Shown here piece by piece: positions 37,141 through 46,140 of a DNA stretch of 64,000 nt. The notes beneath the pieces are model-generated. The model was not told where the DNA came from. It searched no databases and saw only the letters and a program-made list of their open reading frames with translations. Source of the DNA: DATDIC01 sp963777625. GTDB taxonomy: Bacteria; Pseudomonadota; Alphaproteobacteria; Acetobacterales; Acetobacteraceae. Where the stretch lies: contig CAVZRO010000008.1 of the NCBI GenBank assembly GCA_963777625.1, forward strand, positions 124,001-188,000. The letters run 5' to 3'. The stretch's first letter is position 1, and the number at the start of each line of letters is the position of its first letter. The position numbers were made by a program, and so were the translations under genes.

Positions 37141-38177
37141 GTATCTGGCTCAGCAGCCCATGCACATGCTCGAGCGGGGTATGCTGCATGACACCGTGCC
37201 CGAGATTGAAGATGAACGGACGCCCGCGCATGGCTTCCAGGATGGTGGTCGTATCGCGCCGCATCCCGTCACCTCCGGCAAGCAGTGCCACAGGGTCGAG
37301 ATTGCCTTGCACGGCCATCTGCGTCGGCACCATGCAGGCGGCGAGCGCCGGATCCGTGCTGGTGTCGATGCCGATCCCATCCGGCACGACATTCGCCGCA
37401 TACTCCCCCAGCATCAGGCCGGCGAGGCGTGGAAACGCGATGACGGGAAGCCGCGGGAAATGCTGCTTCAGCCCGGCGACGATCCTGATGGCTGGGCGCG
37501 ATCACATACTGCCGGAACAAAGCGGGCGGCAGGATCCCAGCCCAGGAATCGAACAGCATCACCACGTCGGCGCCGGCCTCGATCTGCGCACGGAGGTAAT
37601 CGATGGTCGTCGCCGTCAGCAGATCGATCAGCCGATCAAACAGCGAGGGGTCCTGACGGGCCAGCAGACGTGCAGCGGCAAAATCTTTCGAGCCGCCGCC
37701 TTCGACCATGTAGCTCGCCACCGTGAAGGGCGCGCCGGCAAAACCGATGAGCGTGACGTCGGGGTGCTCGGCGGCTAGCTTGGCGCTGACGCGGCGGATG
37801 GTCTCCAGGACCGGCTCGATGCCGCCGGCCAGTCGCGCGGGATCGAGCGCGTGCAGTGCGGCGGCATCGCGCAGCGGCGTCAGCACGGGCCCTTCGCCGT
37901 CGCGGTACTCGACATGCTGGCCGAGCACAAACGGCAGCAGCAATATGTCGCTGAACAGGATCGCCGCATCGAAGCCGAACCGACGGATCGGCTGCAACGT
38001 GATCTCGGTGGCCCATGTCGGCGTGGTGCAAAGGGTGATGAAGTCGCCAGCCTTGGCCCGTATGGCGCGGTACTCCGGCAGATAGCGGCCCGCCTGGCGC
38101 ATCAGCCAAACGGGAGGCGGCCATAACGGCTCCCCGCGCAGCGCCCGGAGGACAGGCTTCATAGTCCCATCAGACAT
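37130..38177 (-). pseudogene. hemE: Uroporphyrinogen decarboxylase, frameshifted
   Basis: Read through one break, this is a complete UroD of about 345 residues. The first frame has VWLMRQAGRYLPEYRAIR (substrate-binding signature), ITLQPIRRFGFDAAILFSD, GFAGAPFTVASYMVEGGGSK and VVMLFDSWAGILPPALFRQY. The second frame resumes IRIVAGLKQHFPRLPVIAFP, then GIGIDTSTD and FNLGHGVMQHTPLEHV. One extra base near 37487-37495 separates them. HemE is essential where haem is made, so a sequencing error is more likely than true loss. It is the first gene of the leftward hemE-hemH-HAD-hemJ-rho run. Confidence 0.88.
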
Positions 38178-38521
38178 GCGCTTCGCTTAATCAGATTAAG
38201 AGATAAAGGAAAGTCGATGTGGTGGAAGATGTGCGGTGGATTCTGGGGTACCCCGTAATCCGGCAATGATGCGACGACTCGCCCACAGCAGGTTCGCGGT
38301 GCAGTCGCCTGGAACTGCGGGATCAATCCGGGTTGTCCCGATGCCGCCCGAACGGGCCGGGGTTTTGTCCTCGGAGTCGGCCGGTGTACCGATTGTCCCC
38401 AGGATTTTTCGCCCGGCCGGGTCGGTGGATGGCCGGGCGGGTTACTCCCGCTACTCACAGGCCTGTGAGCAAGTCGCAAGATAGCGGATGCCGAAATTGG
38501 GAAAGCCGGCTATCCTGGGAT
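38178..38521 (+). other. Divergent intergenic region between hemE and ppsR
   Basis: This 344-bp region separates two outward-reading genes and must hold both promoters. It starts with a perfect 15-bp palindrome next to hemE. The remainder is GC-rich with no recognisable gene, and no clear -35/-10 pair could be assigned by eye. The open frames reading into ppsR are extensions of that gene. Confidence 0.6.
38186..38200. promoter_or_regulatory. Perfect palindrome CTTAATCAGATTAAG upstream of hemE
   Basis: Seven-base arms around a central A, unusually AT-rich for this DNA, end 9 bp before the hemE start. The position and symmetry fit a dimeric repressor operator that would block hemE transcription or translation. 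No specific regulator is identified; Fur/Irr-type and GntR-type sites have other consensus sequences. Confidence 0.45.
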
Positions 38522-39406
38522 ATGGCGATCGAGAAGCTGAACCTGCACTTGGTCTCCGACGCGACCGGGGAGACGCTGAACGCGATTACCCGGGCGACGA
38601 CCGCGCAGTTCGATCATGTGCAGATCACCTATCACCGCTGGAGCCTGATCCGCACACGGTTCCAGCTTCACCGTGTGCTGGACGGGATCGAGGTGGACCC
38701 GGGGCCGGTGCTGTCCACGCTGGTCGACAAGGGGCTGCGGGCGGACCTGGACAGCACGTGCCAGCGGCTGAATGTCCCGGTGGTGAATGTGCTCGATCCG
38801 GTGATGAACCTGTTGCAGGAATCCATCGGCGAACAGGCGGGGGCGCGGCCGGGACGGCAATACGTGCTCAACGCCGATTACTTCCAGCGGATCGACGCCA
38901 TGCATTACGTGCTGGCGCATGACGACGGGCAATCGCAGGAAGGCCTGGCCGAGGCGGATGTGGTGCTGGTGGGGGTGTCGCGCAGTTCCAAGACGCCGAC
39001 CTGCTTCTACCTGGCGAACCGGGGCATCAAGGCAGCCAATGTGCCGCTGGTCCCCGGCTTGCCGGAGCCGGAGGGGCTGGAGCGGATCGGCATTCCCGTG
39101 GTGGGCCTGACGCTGGAGCCGTCGGCGCTGATCGAGATCAGACGGCACCGGCTGCGGCTGATTGCGTCGCGCGACGGGGCTGCGTTGGTGCGGCAGAACA
39201 GCAGCGACTACGTGGACGAAGACGCCGTGAAGAACGAGCTGATCTGGGCGCGCCGGTTGTGCACGCGGCACGGCTGGCCGGTGATCAACGTCACCCGCCG
39301 TTCCATCGAGGAGACGGCGGCCACCGTGCTGCAACTCCGGGAAGCGTGGCAGGAACGGCGGCGCAAGTCGGGCGAGGCGACCGGGTCTGTTCCGGCGACA
39401 GACTGA
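38522..39406 (+). CDS. ppsR: Pyruvate, phosphate dikinase regulatory protein (kinase/pyrophosphorylase)
   Basis: A 294-residue DUF299 protein. The start MAIEKLNLHLVSDATGETLN is conserved. The nucleotide-binding VGVSRSSKTPTCFYLANRG, then ANVPLVPG, and a C-terminal VINVTRRSIEETAATVL complete the family pattern. These bifunctional enzymes inactivate PPDK or PEP synthase by ADP-dependent phosphorylation and reactivate it by Pi-dependent dephosphorylation. ATG 38522 was preferred; upstream codons in frame lack similarity. Adjacency to hemE is a common alphaproteobacterial arrangement. Confidence 0.92.
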   Translation: MAIEKLNLHLVSDATGETLNAITRATTAQFDHVQITYHRWSLIRTRFQLHRVLDGIEVDPGPVLSTLVDKGLRADLDSTCQRLNVPVVNVLDPVMNLLQESIGEQAGARPGRQYVLNADYFQRIDAMHYVLAHDDGQSQEGLAEADVVLVGVSRSSKTPTCFYLANRGIKAANVPLVPGLPEPEGLERIGIPVVGLTLEPSALIEIRRHRLRLIASRDGAALVRQNSSDYVDEDAVKNELIWARRLCTRHGWPVINVTRRSIEETAATVLQLREAWQERRRKSGEATGSVPATD

Positions 39407-39515
39407 TAACGATCGCGGAGGCGGTTCGCAAAACCCGCACCTGAGCTCACGCTTTCGTGTTGTGTGTCACGGCTGATTATGGCATGATCACGGGATCGCG
39501 AGCCGCAGGCCGTTC

Positions 39516-39731
39516 ATGTCCGATCCAGTGCCGGTTATCGATCTCGATACGGAAGCCAGTCACGTCTCGGTTCAAGCTGTGCCGGGTGCAGTGTTCCTGC
39601 GGTTTCGACGGGAACGGAATGATGGGACCGTGCGGCGGATGTTCGTCGAACTGACGGTTGACGAGGCGATGCTGCTGCAGCGGGAGCTGGACCTGTGTGT
39701 CACCCTGGCTGCGGCGAACGGCAGTCGGTAG
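39516..39731 (+). CDS. Small hypothetical protein
   Basis: A 71-residue protein with a beta-rich first half (HVSVQAVPGAVFLRFRRER) and an amphipathic C-terminal helix (TVDEAMLLQRELDLCVTLAA). Codon use is like neighbouring genes and the frame is closed cleanly. The ribosome site is weak. No family is recognised. It is 109 bp downstream of ppsR and convergent with yebC across 32 bp. Confidence 0.5.
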   Translation: MSDPVPVIDLDTEASHVSVQAVPGAVFLRFRRERNDGTVRRMFVELTVDEAMLLQRELDLCVTLAAANGSR

Positions 39732-39763
39732 CGATCAGGACGGCGCGGACATCCAGGCCGGTT

Positions 39764-40513
39764 TCAGGCTGACAGCTTCCGCATGACCGATTCGGGTATC
39801 TCGTAATTGGCATAGACGTTCTGCACGTCGTCGTACTCGTCTAGGGCGGTCAGCAGCTTCATCAGTGCCGTCATCCCATCTTCATCCAGCGTTACCGAGG
39901 TCGTTGGACGCCATTCCAGGCGGGCGGATTCGGGGTCCTTGAAGCGAGCTTCCAGCGCATCGCGGGTGGCAAAGAAATCGTCCGCCGCACAGGTGATCTC
40001 GTGGCCGTCAGCGTTGCTCTCCACGTTTTCGGCGCCGGCTTCGATGGCAGCTTCCAGCATCTCGTCCGTGCTCGCCACGTCGGCTGGGTAGCGGATCGCA
40101 CCGAACCGCTGGAACAGGAAACTCACGGAGTTCGTCTCGCCTAGCGTGCCGCCTTGCCTGGCGAAGGCTGAACGAATGTCGGAGGCGGTGCGGTTTCGGT
40201 TGTCGGTCAGCGCCTCGACGATCACGGCGACGCCGGCCGGTCCATAACCTTCATAGCGGACCTCGGCGTAGTCCTCGCCGCCGGCGGTGCCAGCCGCCTT
40301 CTTGATGGCGCGATCGACCGTGTCCTTCGGCATGTTGGCCTGGCGTGCCGCTGCCACGGCCGCGCGCAGCCGCGGGTTGGACGCCGCGTCGGGCAGTCCA
40401 TGGCGGGCGGCGACAGTGATTTCCCGTATCAGGCGGGCGAACTGGCGGCCTCGGCGCGCATCCTGCGCGCCTTTGCGGTGCATGATGTTCTTGAACTGGG
40501 AATGTCCGGCCAT
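39764..40513 (-). CDS. YebC/PmpR family DNA-binding protein
   Basis: A 249-residue protein starting MAGHSQFKNIMHRKGAQDAR, the family hallmark, followed by VAAARQANMPKDTVDRAIKK and YEGYGPAGVAVIVEALTDNR, then FLFQRFGAIRYP. Members are transcriptional regulators, and some are reported to assist translation of proline-rich stretches. The length and frame are normal. In many genomes yebC precedes ruvC; here the neighbours differ. Confidence 0.93.
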   Translation of the reverse strand: MAGHSQFKNIMHRKGAQDARRGRQFARLIREITVAARHGLPDAASNPRLRAAVAAARQANMPKDTVDRAIKKAAGTAGGEDYAEVRYEGYGPAGVAVIVEALTDNRNRTASDIRSAFARQGGTLGETNSVSFLFQRFGAIRYPADVASTDEMLEAAIEAGAENVESNADGHEITCAADDFFATRDALEARFKDPESARLEWRPTTSVTLDEDGMTALMKLLTALDEYDDVQNVYANYEIPESVMRKLSA

Positions 40514-40580
40514 GATCCAGCAGTCGATTGTCAGCGGGTCGCGGTCAGTTTAGTCGGACCCGGCGTGGAGGGAAAATCTG

Positions 40581-40898
40581 ATGTTCATTGCGATGAACCG
40601 GTTCAAGGTGCTGCCGGATGCAGGACCCGAGTTCGAGAAGGTCTGGACCGGGCGGGATACGTATCTGCACGGCGTGCCGGGGTTCGTGGAGTTCCACCTG
40701 TTGCGTGGACCGGTGCGTGACGATCACGTGTTGTACTCCTCGCACACGATCTGGCGATCCGGCGAGGATTTCGAGGCCTGGACGCGATCCGAGGCGTTCC
40801 GGGCCGCGCACAGCCGGGCCGGCGCGAATCGTCCGCTGTATCTGGGGCATCCCGAGTTCGAGGGGTTCGAGGTTCTGCAGACGATCAGGGCCGGATAG
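40581..40898 (+). CDS. Antibiotic biosynthesis monooxygenase (ABM) domain protein
   Basis: A 105-residue dimeric alpha/beta-barrel protein. MFIAMNRFKVLPDAGPEFEK, GVPGFVEFHLLRGP and WRSGEDFEAWTRSEAFRAAH match the ABM fold found in IsdG/HmoA-type haem-degrading or quinol monooxygenases. GGAGGG lies 8 nt before the ATG. No catalytic assignment can be made without the haem-site residues; a link to the nearby haem genes is possible but not shown. Confidence 0.82.
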   Translation: MFIAMNRFKVLPDAGPEFEKVWTGRDTYLHGVPGFVEFHLLRGPVRDDHVLYSSHTIWRSGEDFEAWTRSEAFRAAHSRAGANRPLYLGHPEFEGFEVLQTIRAG

Positions 40899-40945
40899 CG
40901 TTTCGTTGTATGATACCGGACCGCATTGAGGGTGTCCGAGATTCG

Positions 40946-41027
40946 TCATTCCCGCGCAGGCGGGAATCCAGCCAAACCCTCGGAATTTCGTGGGCTTTCG
41001 TCTGGATTCCCGCTTTCGCGGGAATGA
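40946..41027 (+). repeat. REP-like inverted pair (two TTCCCGCG hairpins)
   Basis: A left arm (about 40946-40971) and a right arm (41002-41027) are inverted copies of TCATTCCCGCG...GGGAATCCAG, each itself a hairpin, around a 30-bp loop. It lies between two converging genes (the ABM gene and speD), a position where it may act as a bidirectional terminator. Confidence 0.7.
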
Positions 41028-41069
41028 TGGGCTTAGCGTCGTCCTCGCGGAATGGTGCAAGGATCCGAT

Positions 41070-41519
41070 CTAGGCGATCAGCCCGCGCCGCTGCTCGCCG
41101 AGATGGATGGAGGTCGGCCGGAACGCCGCCTTCAGCACCGGCAGCGAGCGGTACGGGTCGCAGGCGCCGCACATGAAGATATCGATGGCGGCAAAGTCCC
41201 GCTCCGGCCACGTGTGGATGGAGATGTGGCTCTCCGCCAGCACGATCACGCCGGATACTCCACCATTCGGCGAGAAATGGTGGAAATGGCTGTGCAGGAT
41301 CGTGGCACCCGCCGCCTCGGCCGCTTCCCGCAGGGCAGCGTCGATCGCGTCAGGGTCGCACAGGTTGCACGCCCCCCACAGGTCCACCAGCAGATGAGTG
41401 CCGGCAAACTTCACGCCATCCTTGACGACGAAGTAATCCTTTTGCGCTTCCGCGCCATCAAAGTCCTGGTTGCTGCTCGGAAGCTCCGAGACCATCCCCA
41501 GCGGAGTGAGTGCGTTCAT
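41070..41519 (-). CDS. speD: S-adenosylmethionine decarboxylase proenzyme
   Basis: A 149-residue bacterial SpeD. The pyruvoyl group forms by self-cleavage at Glu96-Ser97 in VLAESHISIHTWPE. The conserved active-site Cys lies in FMCGACDPY. SpeD makes decarboxylated SAM, the aminopropyl donor for spermidine. About 30 N-terminal residues precede the usual start region (KFAGTHLLVDLWG), so the true start may be internal. No spermidine synthase gene is present here. Confidence 0.92.
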   Translation of the reverse strand: MNALTPLGMVSELPSSNQDFDGAEAQKDYFVVKDGVKFAGTHLLVDLWGACNLCDPDAIDAALREAAEAAGATILHSHFHHFSPNGGVSGVIVLAESHISIHTWPERDFAAIDIFMCGACDPYRSLPVLKAAFRPTSIHLGEQRRGLIA

Positions 41520-41654
41520 CGCGCCCTATCCCTACCAGTAGACGGCCTGTTGGGCGGCTGGCGCCCGATTCGGCCAAGGCCGCGCAAATTGGGCAAATCG
41601 GCCAGGATTGCAAGGGTTATTCAGGGCTGAGCGGGGCAAAAATCGCAATGCCGA

Positions 41655-44501
41655 TCAGCGTATCGCCTTCAGGTCTTCCGGCAGGGCGTGGGCCAGGACC
41701 GCCTCCTGGCCGGAGCGGCGAAGATCAGCCGGCCCATGGACCGGATCGGCGGTCAGCAACCGGAACATGTCCAGAAGCGGCCCCGTGCCCATGCGCGGCA
41801 TGTCCTGGGTCCGCAGGGTCGCGAGCACGCCGTCGTCCCCGACCCGGGCAGCGGCGGTTGCCAGCCGCAGCAGGGTACGCCGTTGCGCGTCATCGAGCGC
41901 GCCGGAGACGGGCATGGCCTTGGCGACGTAATCCTTCAGCGCGCCTTCCGCGCCGGCCCAATCCTGCGCACGTTCGAGAATTGATGCGCGGGCTTCGTCC
42001 GCGCCCGCGGTACCCAGTGCCGACAAGGCGGCCACGGCTCCGGCCACATCACCGGTACGAGCCTCGGCGTCGGCCAGCGTCAAGGTGCGGTTTTCTGTCA
42101 CCCCGGATGGCAGATTGCCGGTCGCCGACGCCGACAACGCGGCAAGCGCGCCTGCCGCGTCGCCCTGGCGCAGGCGGAGCGTGGCAAGCCGCGCGCCGAA
42201 GCCTGCTCGAGCGGAACCGCTGGGCGCGGCATGCACCAGCTTGTCCAGCAACCGCCCCGCCTGTTCAGGCAGATCGAGCGCCAGCAGCCGGTCGGCCAGG
42301 CGGGACTGCAGGTCCTCGCCGGCGGGGCCGCTCGGCAGCAGATCGGTGTTGGCATCCACCAGTGAGACAAAATCGAGCGGCGGCATGGTGTTGCCACGTG
42401 GGTCAGCCAGGAAGGCGGCGAAGATCGTCTTCATCCGGGCCTGGATTGCATCCTGCTGATCGGGGAACTCATCAACCGTGGCGCGCAGCAAGGTCAGCGC
42501 GTCAGCCCACCGCCCCTGGTCCGCGCGCAGCCCCGCCACGCGTTCGCGCAAATCGAGCTCCCGCCGGTCGCCGCGCCAAGCATACAGCAGCGCGTCCAGG
42601 GCGTCCGCCGCCTGGCCGGTATTGATCCGGGCGGTGGCGAGACGCAGCTCCACCGCGCGGCGGGCAGCACGGATCCGGACGAGGCGATCCTTGCCAACCG
42701 TCAGCGCGTCGTAAATTTTCAGCGCCGCGTCGGTCTCGCCGTTGGATTGCGCGAGCATGCCGCGCGCGAACGCCAGCAGCGGATCATCGGGACGGGCGGC
42801 GAGCAACGCCTGGGCGGCCGCGGGTTCGCCGGCCGCGATCATGGTCTCGGCGGCCAGCGGCAGCAGCCGGTCGCGAAGCGCCGGGCCATAGGTCAGGATC
42901 AACGGCCAGGTCGCGGCGAAACCCGCCGCCGCTTCCGGCATGCTGGAGCGCAGCTCGGCGCGGCGCACGGCCCGCCACAAGGTCATTTCGTCGGTACCGG
43001 CGAGGGCGGGATCGTTGATACTGCCGGCGTCTTCCGGACGGCCGGCAATCAGCGCGGCGATCGCGGCCAGGGCAACGTGGTCCGGCACATCGGCCTCGGT
43101 GGGGTTCTCGCTTGCGGCCACATGCAGGACCGCGGCAGCTTCCGCGCCGAGGCCAAGCGTGATCATCGTCTCCGCGACCGCACGCTCGCGCGGTCCGCGT
43201 GCCAGCGGCGGTGCGTCCGCCGCCGCCACGATCTGCTCACGCATCCGCTGCGCCAGCGCGGCCGTGGGCATGGCGGGGAATTCGAACCGGCGTGTCAGGC
43301 TCGCTGCCTGTCCGGCGGCCATGTCGTTGCCGCCGATCGCGCCCGTCGCCAGCACGACGCCGGTCCCGCCGAGCGCGAACCCACGCGGAATCGCCTCCAG
43401 TGTCAGGCGGTCGGACAGCGGCTCCACCACCACGCCTTGCCAGGTCGGCACCAGCACGAATTGCGGCGTGTCATAGCCGACGGCGACCGCCTGACCGGCC
43501 TTCCGTTGCGTGCCTACCAGCAGCACATCGCCCGACCGCGGATCGATGATGGTGACCGCCCGCCCGGGCGTGTCGGCAGCGAATTCAAGCCGTCCGTCCC
43601 GTTGGTCGATCGCCATCGGATGCGGCGGCGACGCCGCAGTCGCCACGGCGATGCGCCAGCCGTCAGGTACCCGTTGCAAACCGAGCTGGCCGCCATCCGG
43701 CAAGGGAAGCTCGACCACGGTGGCATCGGCCAACACATGCACCGTGGCCTGGCCGAACACCGGGTCATCGTGCAGCGACGCAAGATCGAGCGGCTGCGAC
43801 TGATCGAACACCAGAACCGCCTGGCTGCCGCGGCGAAACGCGGCGGCAGCGACGGTGGGATCAAACGGCAGCAGGATCGCCGAGCCGTCAACGCCCGGAG
43901 GCAGCGGAACCTTGGTGCTGGCAAGCGCGGCCGGAGCGTTGTTCGTGGCTGGTGGCGGTGGGTGCACTGGCGTCGCGGGTGCAGCCTGGTCGGGTGCGGC
44001 GGGGCTCGGTGGGGTGGGCGGCTGGTTGGCCACCGGCTGAACCGGGGGCGTCGCGGCGGGTTGCGATGCGGGCGGCGTGGGCCGCGATGGGGCAACCGGT
44101 TCGTGCCGATCGAGCGGCAGGGAGGCCCGCACCAGTCTGCTTGGCGGCGCTGCGGCGCGGACCGGATCGAGCACGTCCACCACCAGCCGGTCGTGCAAGC
44201 GGATGGTCCTGATCCGGGCGCCGGGAACGACCGAGAGCCGCACCTCGCCATCGGCCGCGGTGATCTCCTGCACGTTGCGCGGGTGTCCGGGCACCGGTCC
44301 GATCGGGCGCGTGGTCGCGAGGTGCAGCGTAATCTGCGTCCCATCGCGCTCCATCTGCACCTGCACCGGCGCGCCGAAATCGAACACGATGCGTCCGAAG
44401 CCGGGGTGTTCGCCGACGCGGACGGGTACCGGCGATTCGGCGCGGGCGCCACCGAAACCGATCAGCACCATCAGCAACAGCAGTCCGGCGATACGCATCA
44501 A
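41655..44501 (-). CDS. Large periplasmic AMIN-like/TPR protein of the flagellar operon
   Basis: A 948-residue protein. The signal peptide is MRIAGLLLLMVLIGFG, cleaved near ARAES. An AMIN-like beta domain follows (residues about 25-115; VRVGEHPGFGRIVFDFG, LHDRLVVDVLDP). Then comes a Pro/Ala-rich linker (residues about 130-195), a second beta region, and a long alpha-solenoid of TPR-like repeats (about 430-930). No enzymatic motif is seen. It overlaps the end of cheZ by 4 bp and is the last gene of the fliL operon. A periplasmic scaffold linked to the motor is a reasonable inference given the motE gene four positions upstream. Confidence 0.72.
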   Translation of the reverse strand: MMRIAGLLLLMVLIGFGGARAESPVPVRVGEHPGFGRIVFDFGAPVQVQMERDGTQITLHLATTRPIGPVPGHPRNVQEITAADGEVRLSVVPGARIRTIRLHDRLVVDVLDPVRAAAPPSRLVRASLPLDRHEPVAPSRPTPPASQPAATPPVQPVANQPPTPPSPAAPDQAAPATPVHPPPPATNNAPAALASTKVPLPPGVDGSAILLPFDPTVAAAAFRRGSQAVLVFDQSQPLDLASLHDDPVFGQATVHVLADATVVELPLPDGGQLGLQRVPDGWRIAVATAASPPHPMAIDQRDGRLEFAADTPGRAVTIIDPRSGDVLLVGTQRKAGQAVAVGYDTPQFVLVPTWQGVVVEPLSDRLTLEAIPRGFALGGTGVVLATGAIGGNDMAAGQAASLTRRFEFPAMPTAALAQRMREQIVAAADAPPLARGPRERAVAETMITLGLGAEAAAVLHVAASENPTEADVPDHVALAAIAALIAGRPEDAGSINDPALAGTDEMTLWRAVRRAELRSSMPEAAAGFAATWPLILTYGPALRDRLLPLAAETMIAAGEPAAAQALLAARPDDPLLAFARGMLAQSNGETDAALKIYDALTVGKDRLVRIRAARRAVELRLATARINTGQAADALDALLYAWRGDRRELDLRERVAGLRADQGRWADALTLLRATVDEFPDQQDAIQARMKTIFAAFLADPRGNTMPPLDFVSLVDANTDLLPSGPAGEDLQSRLADRLLALDLPEQAGRLLDKLVHAAPSGSARAGFGARLATLRLRQGDAAGALAALSASATGNLPSGVTENRTLTLADAEARTGDVAGAVAALSALGTAGADEARASILERAQDWAGAEGALKDYVAKAMPVSGALDDAQRRTLLRLATAAARVGDDGVLATLRTQDMPRMGTGPLLDMFRLLTADPVHGPADLRRSGQEAVLAHALPEDLKAIR

Positions 44502-45136
44502 TCGAAACTGGCGAGCAACTGGTCGATCTCCGATTGCACCATCGCGGTCGGGGGCCGTTGCGGACCGGCCAGCAGCTCATGCGACCCGTGCAGATCCATT
44601 GCGTAGGGTTCCAGCGGAGCATCGCCGAACGTGGCCAGGATGTACGCCACCTTGGTTTCGATCGTTTTCAGCGTGCCGACGACCTTGGCGATCCGCTGGC
44701 CGGTAATGTCCTGGAAGCTGCACGCCTCGTATATGTGGGTGGTCGCCTCGTGCAGGCCGATCGCCTGCTCGGTCGGCAGCTCCGCGGCGAGATTGTCGAG
44801 CATCTCGCAATTTTCCAGGATGGCGTGGGTTGCCGAAGCGGTATGGGCGACGATGTCGTCCAGCTCGTTGGTGGCCGTCGGAAGCTGGTTGGCGGGGATG
44901 TCGTACCCGCGCAATGCGGCAAGCTCGCATTTGGCATCGACGATCGTGCGCTCCAGCCCGGCGATTTCGCGCAGCAGCCGCTGCTGTCGGACCGACGGCT
45001 TGCGGTCGAGCGACATCGCGACGATGTGCACCACGTCGGCGATCCATTCGGGTCTGGCGTTCGGGTAGCGCGCCCGGATTGCCGCGATATGCCGTGCCAG
45101 CGGTTCCACCCGTAACCCAGCGAACCGGTCACCCAT
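44498..45136 (-). CDS. cheZ: Protein phosphatase CheZ
   Basis: A 212-residue CheZ. The catalytic motif QDITGQ contains Asp143 and Gln147, the residues that act on phospho-CheY, in a long helical hairpin (residues about 50-165). The C-terminus MVQSEIDQLLASFD is the amphipathic CheY-binding tail. It overlaps cheY by 8 bp and the AMIN/TPR gene by 4 bp. It ends chemotactic signals by dephosphorylating the CheY encoded just upstream. Confidence 0.9.
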   Translation of the reverse strand: MGDRFAGLRVEPLARHIAAIRARYPNARPEWIADVVHIVAMSLDRKPSVRQQRLLREIAGLERTIVDAKCELAALRGYDIPANQLPTATNELDDIVAHTASATHAILENCEMLDNLAAELPTEQAIGLHEATTHIYEACSFQDITGQRIAKVVGTLKTIETKVAYILATFGDAPLEPYAMDLHGSHELLAGPQRPPTAMVQSEIDQLLASFD

Positions 45137-45515
45137 GCGGAAGCACCCTTTCGATCTTATCGCGCAAGGTTTCTGCGTTGAACGGCTTGACGATGTAGTT
45201 GCTCACTCCGGCCCGCTTGGCCGCCACCACGTTTTCGGCGCTGCTCTCGGCCGTGATCATGATGAAAGGTGTGGATTTCAGCCTGGTGTCGGCCCTGACC
45301 TCCTGCAGCAGTTGCATCCCGGTCATCGGCAGCATGTTCCAGTCGCTGATCACCAGCCCGAAATTGCCGGCGCGCAGCCTGGCCAGCGCCTCGGCACCTT
45401 CGGCGGCTTCCTCGACATTGTGGAAATCGATCTGCTTCAACAGGTTGCGAATGATCCGCAGCATGGTTTTGTAGTCATCGACAATCAGCACGTTCATCGA
45501 CCGGTCGATCGGCAC
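45129..45515 (-). CDS. cheY: Chemotaxis response regulator CheY
   Basis: A 128-residue single-domain receiver. The acidic pocket is Asp13/Asp14 (VLIVDDYKTM), the phosphoacceptor is Asp58 (LVISDWNMLPMTG), and the switch residues are Thr88 (MITAES) and Lys110 (IVKPFNAE). No output domain follows. It binds the FliM N-terminal peptide to switch rotation. A start at the second Met (MNVLIVDD) is also possible. It is flanked by motE and cheZ in the same operon. Confidence 0.93.
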   Translation of the reverse strand: MPIDRSMNVLIVDDYKTMLRIIRNLLKQIDFHNVEEAAEGAEALARLRAGNFGLVISDWNMLPMTGMQLLQEVRADTRLKSTPFIMITAESSAENVVAAKRAGVSNYIVKPFNAETLRDKIERVLPHG

Positions 45516-45531
45516 GTCAGCCTCCTGCCCG

Positions 45532-46140
45532 CTAACTGCCGGGATTGTCTCGCTTGAGACGCATCGCCGCGAGCTTCTCGGTGATTTCCCGCGCGCGGTC
45601 GGGCTGCATCGCGGCGAGGATGGGGGCGGCCTTGCGCTCGTTCATCCGGTCCAGCAGTTGGAGCAGCACCTGGGTTTCCAGATCGTCCCAGATTTTCGCC
45701 GCGTCGCGCGGCTTCATGTTGGCATACAGCTTCACCAGGCCGGCCCAGTTGGCGTCCTGGCGTTGCGTCCGTGCGGTCTCCAGCGCCTCCAGCCGTTGCT
45801 GCAGCGCCTGCAACTCGGCGACGCGCTGGTCCAGCTTGTGTTCGGCCGCGGCGAGCACCGATTCGCGTGCCGTGAGCGCCTGATCGCGGGCGTCAAGCTC
45901 CTGCCGGCGCTTGCGCAGGTCCAGCAGCAACGTCCGCTCGCTGTCGCTCATCGGCGGGACGGACGGGGCGGCGGCTGGAGTAGCAGGTGTTGGCGACGTG
46001 GCGACGGCATGCGGTGCGGGAGGCTGCCCGAGTGCTTCTGGCGGCGTTGCGGCGCGCACGAGCTCCATCCCTTTCATGCCAAGCAGCGTGGCGATGGTAA
46101 TGATGGTTGCCGGCAGCAACCGCGGCGCCGAGATGGTCAT
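45532..46140 (-). CDS. motE: MotE family flagellar motor accessory protein
   Basis: A 202-residue protein. An N-terminal hydrophobic segment (LLPATIITIATLLGMKGMEL) is a signal or anchor. A Pro/Ala-rich linker, a coiled coil (residues about 70-130) and a C-terminal FliG/MgtE-N-like helical domain (LYANMKPRDAAKIWDDLE, then AAILAAM-type repeats) follow. In Sinorhizobium, MotE is a periplasmic chaperone for the motor protein MotC. It overlaps DUF6468 by 4 bp. Confidence 0.8.
   Translation of the reverse strand: MTISAPRLLPATIITIATLLGMKGMELVRAATPPEALGQPPAPHAVATSPTPATPAAAPSVPPMSDSERTLLLDLRKRRQELDARDQALTARESVLAAAEHKLDQRVAELQALQQRLEALETARTQRQDANWAGLVKLYANMKPRDAAKIWDDLETQVLLQLLDRMNERKAAPILAAMQPDRAREITEKLAAMRLKRDNPGS

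Noticed and set aside
42747..44606. A 619-codon plus-strand open frame opposite the AMIN/TPR gene
   Set aside because: It is Arg/Gly/His-rich, has no recognisable motif, and mirrors the third-position GC bias of the real minus-strand gene.
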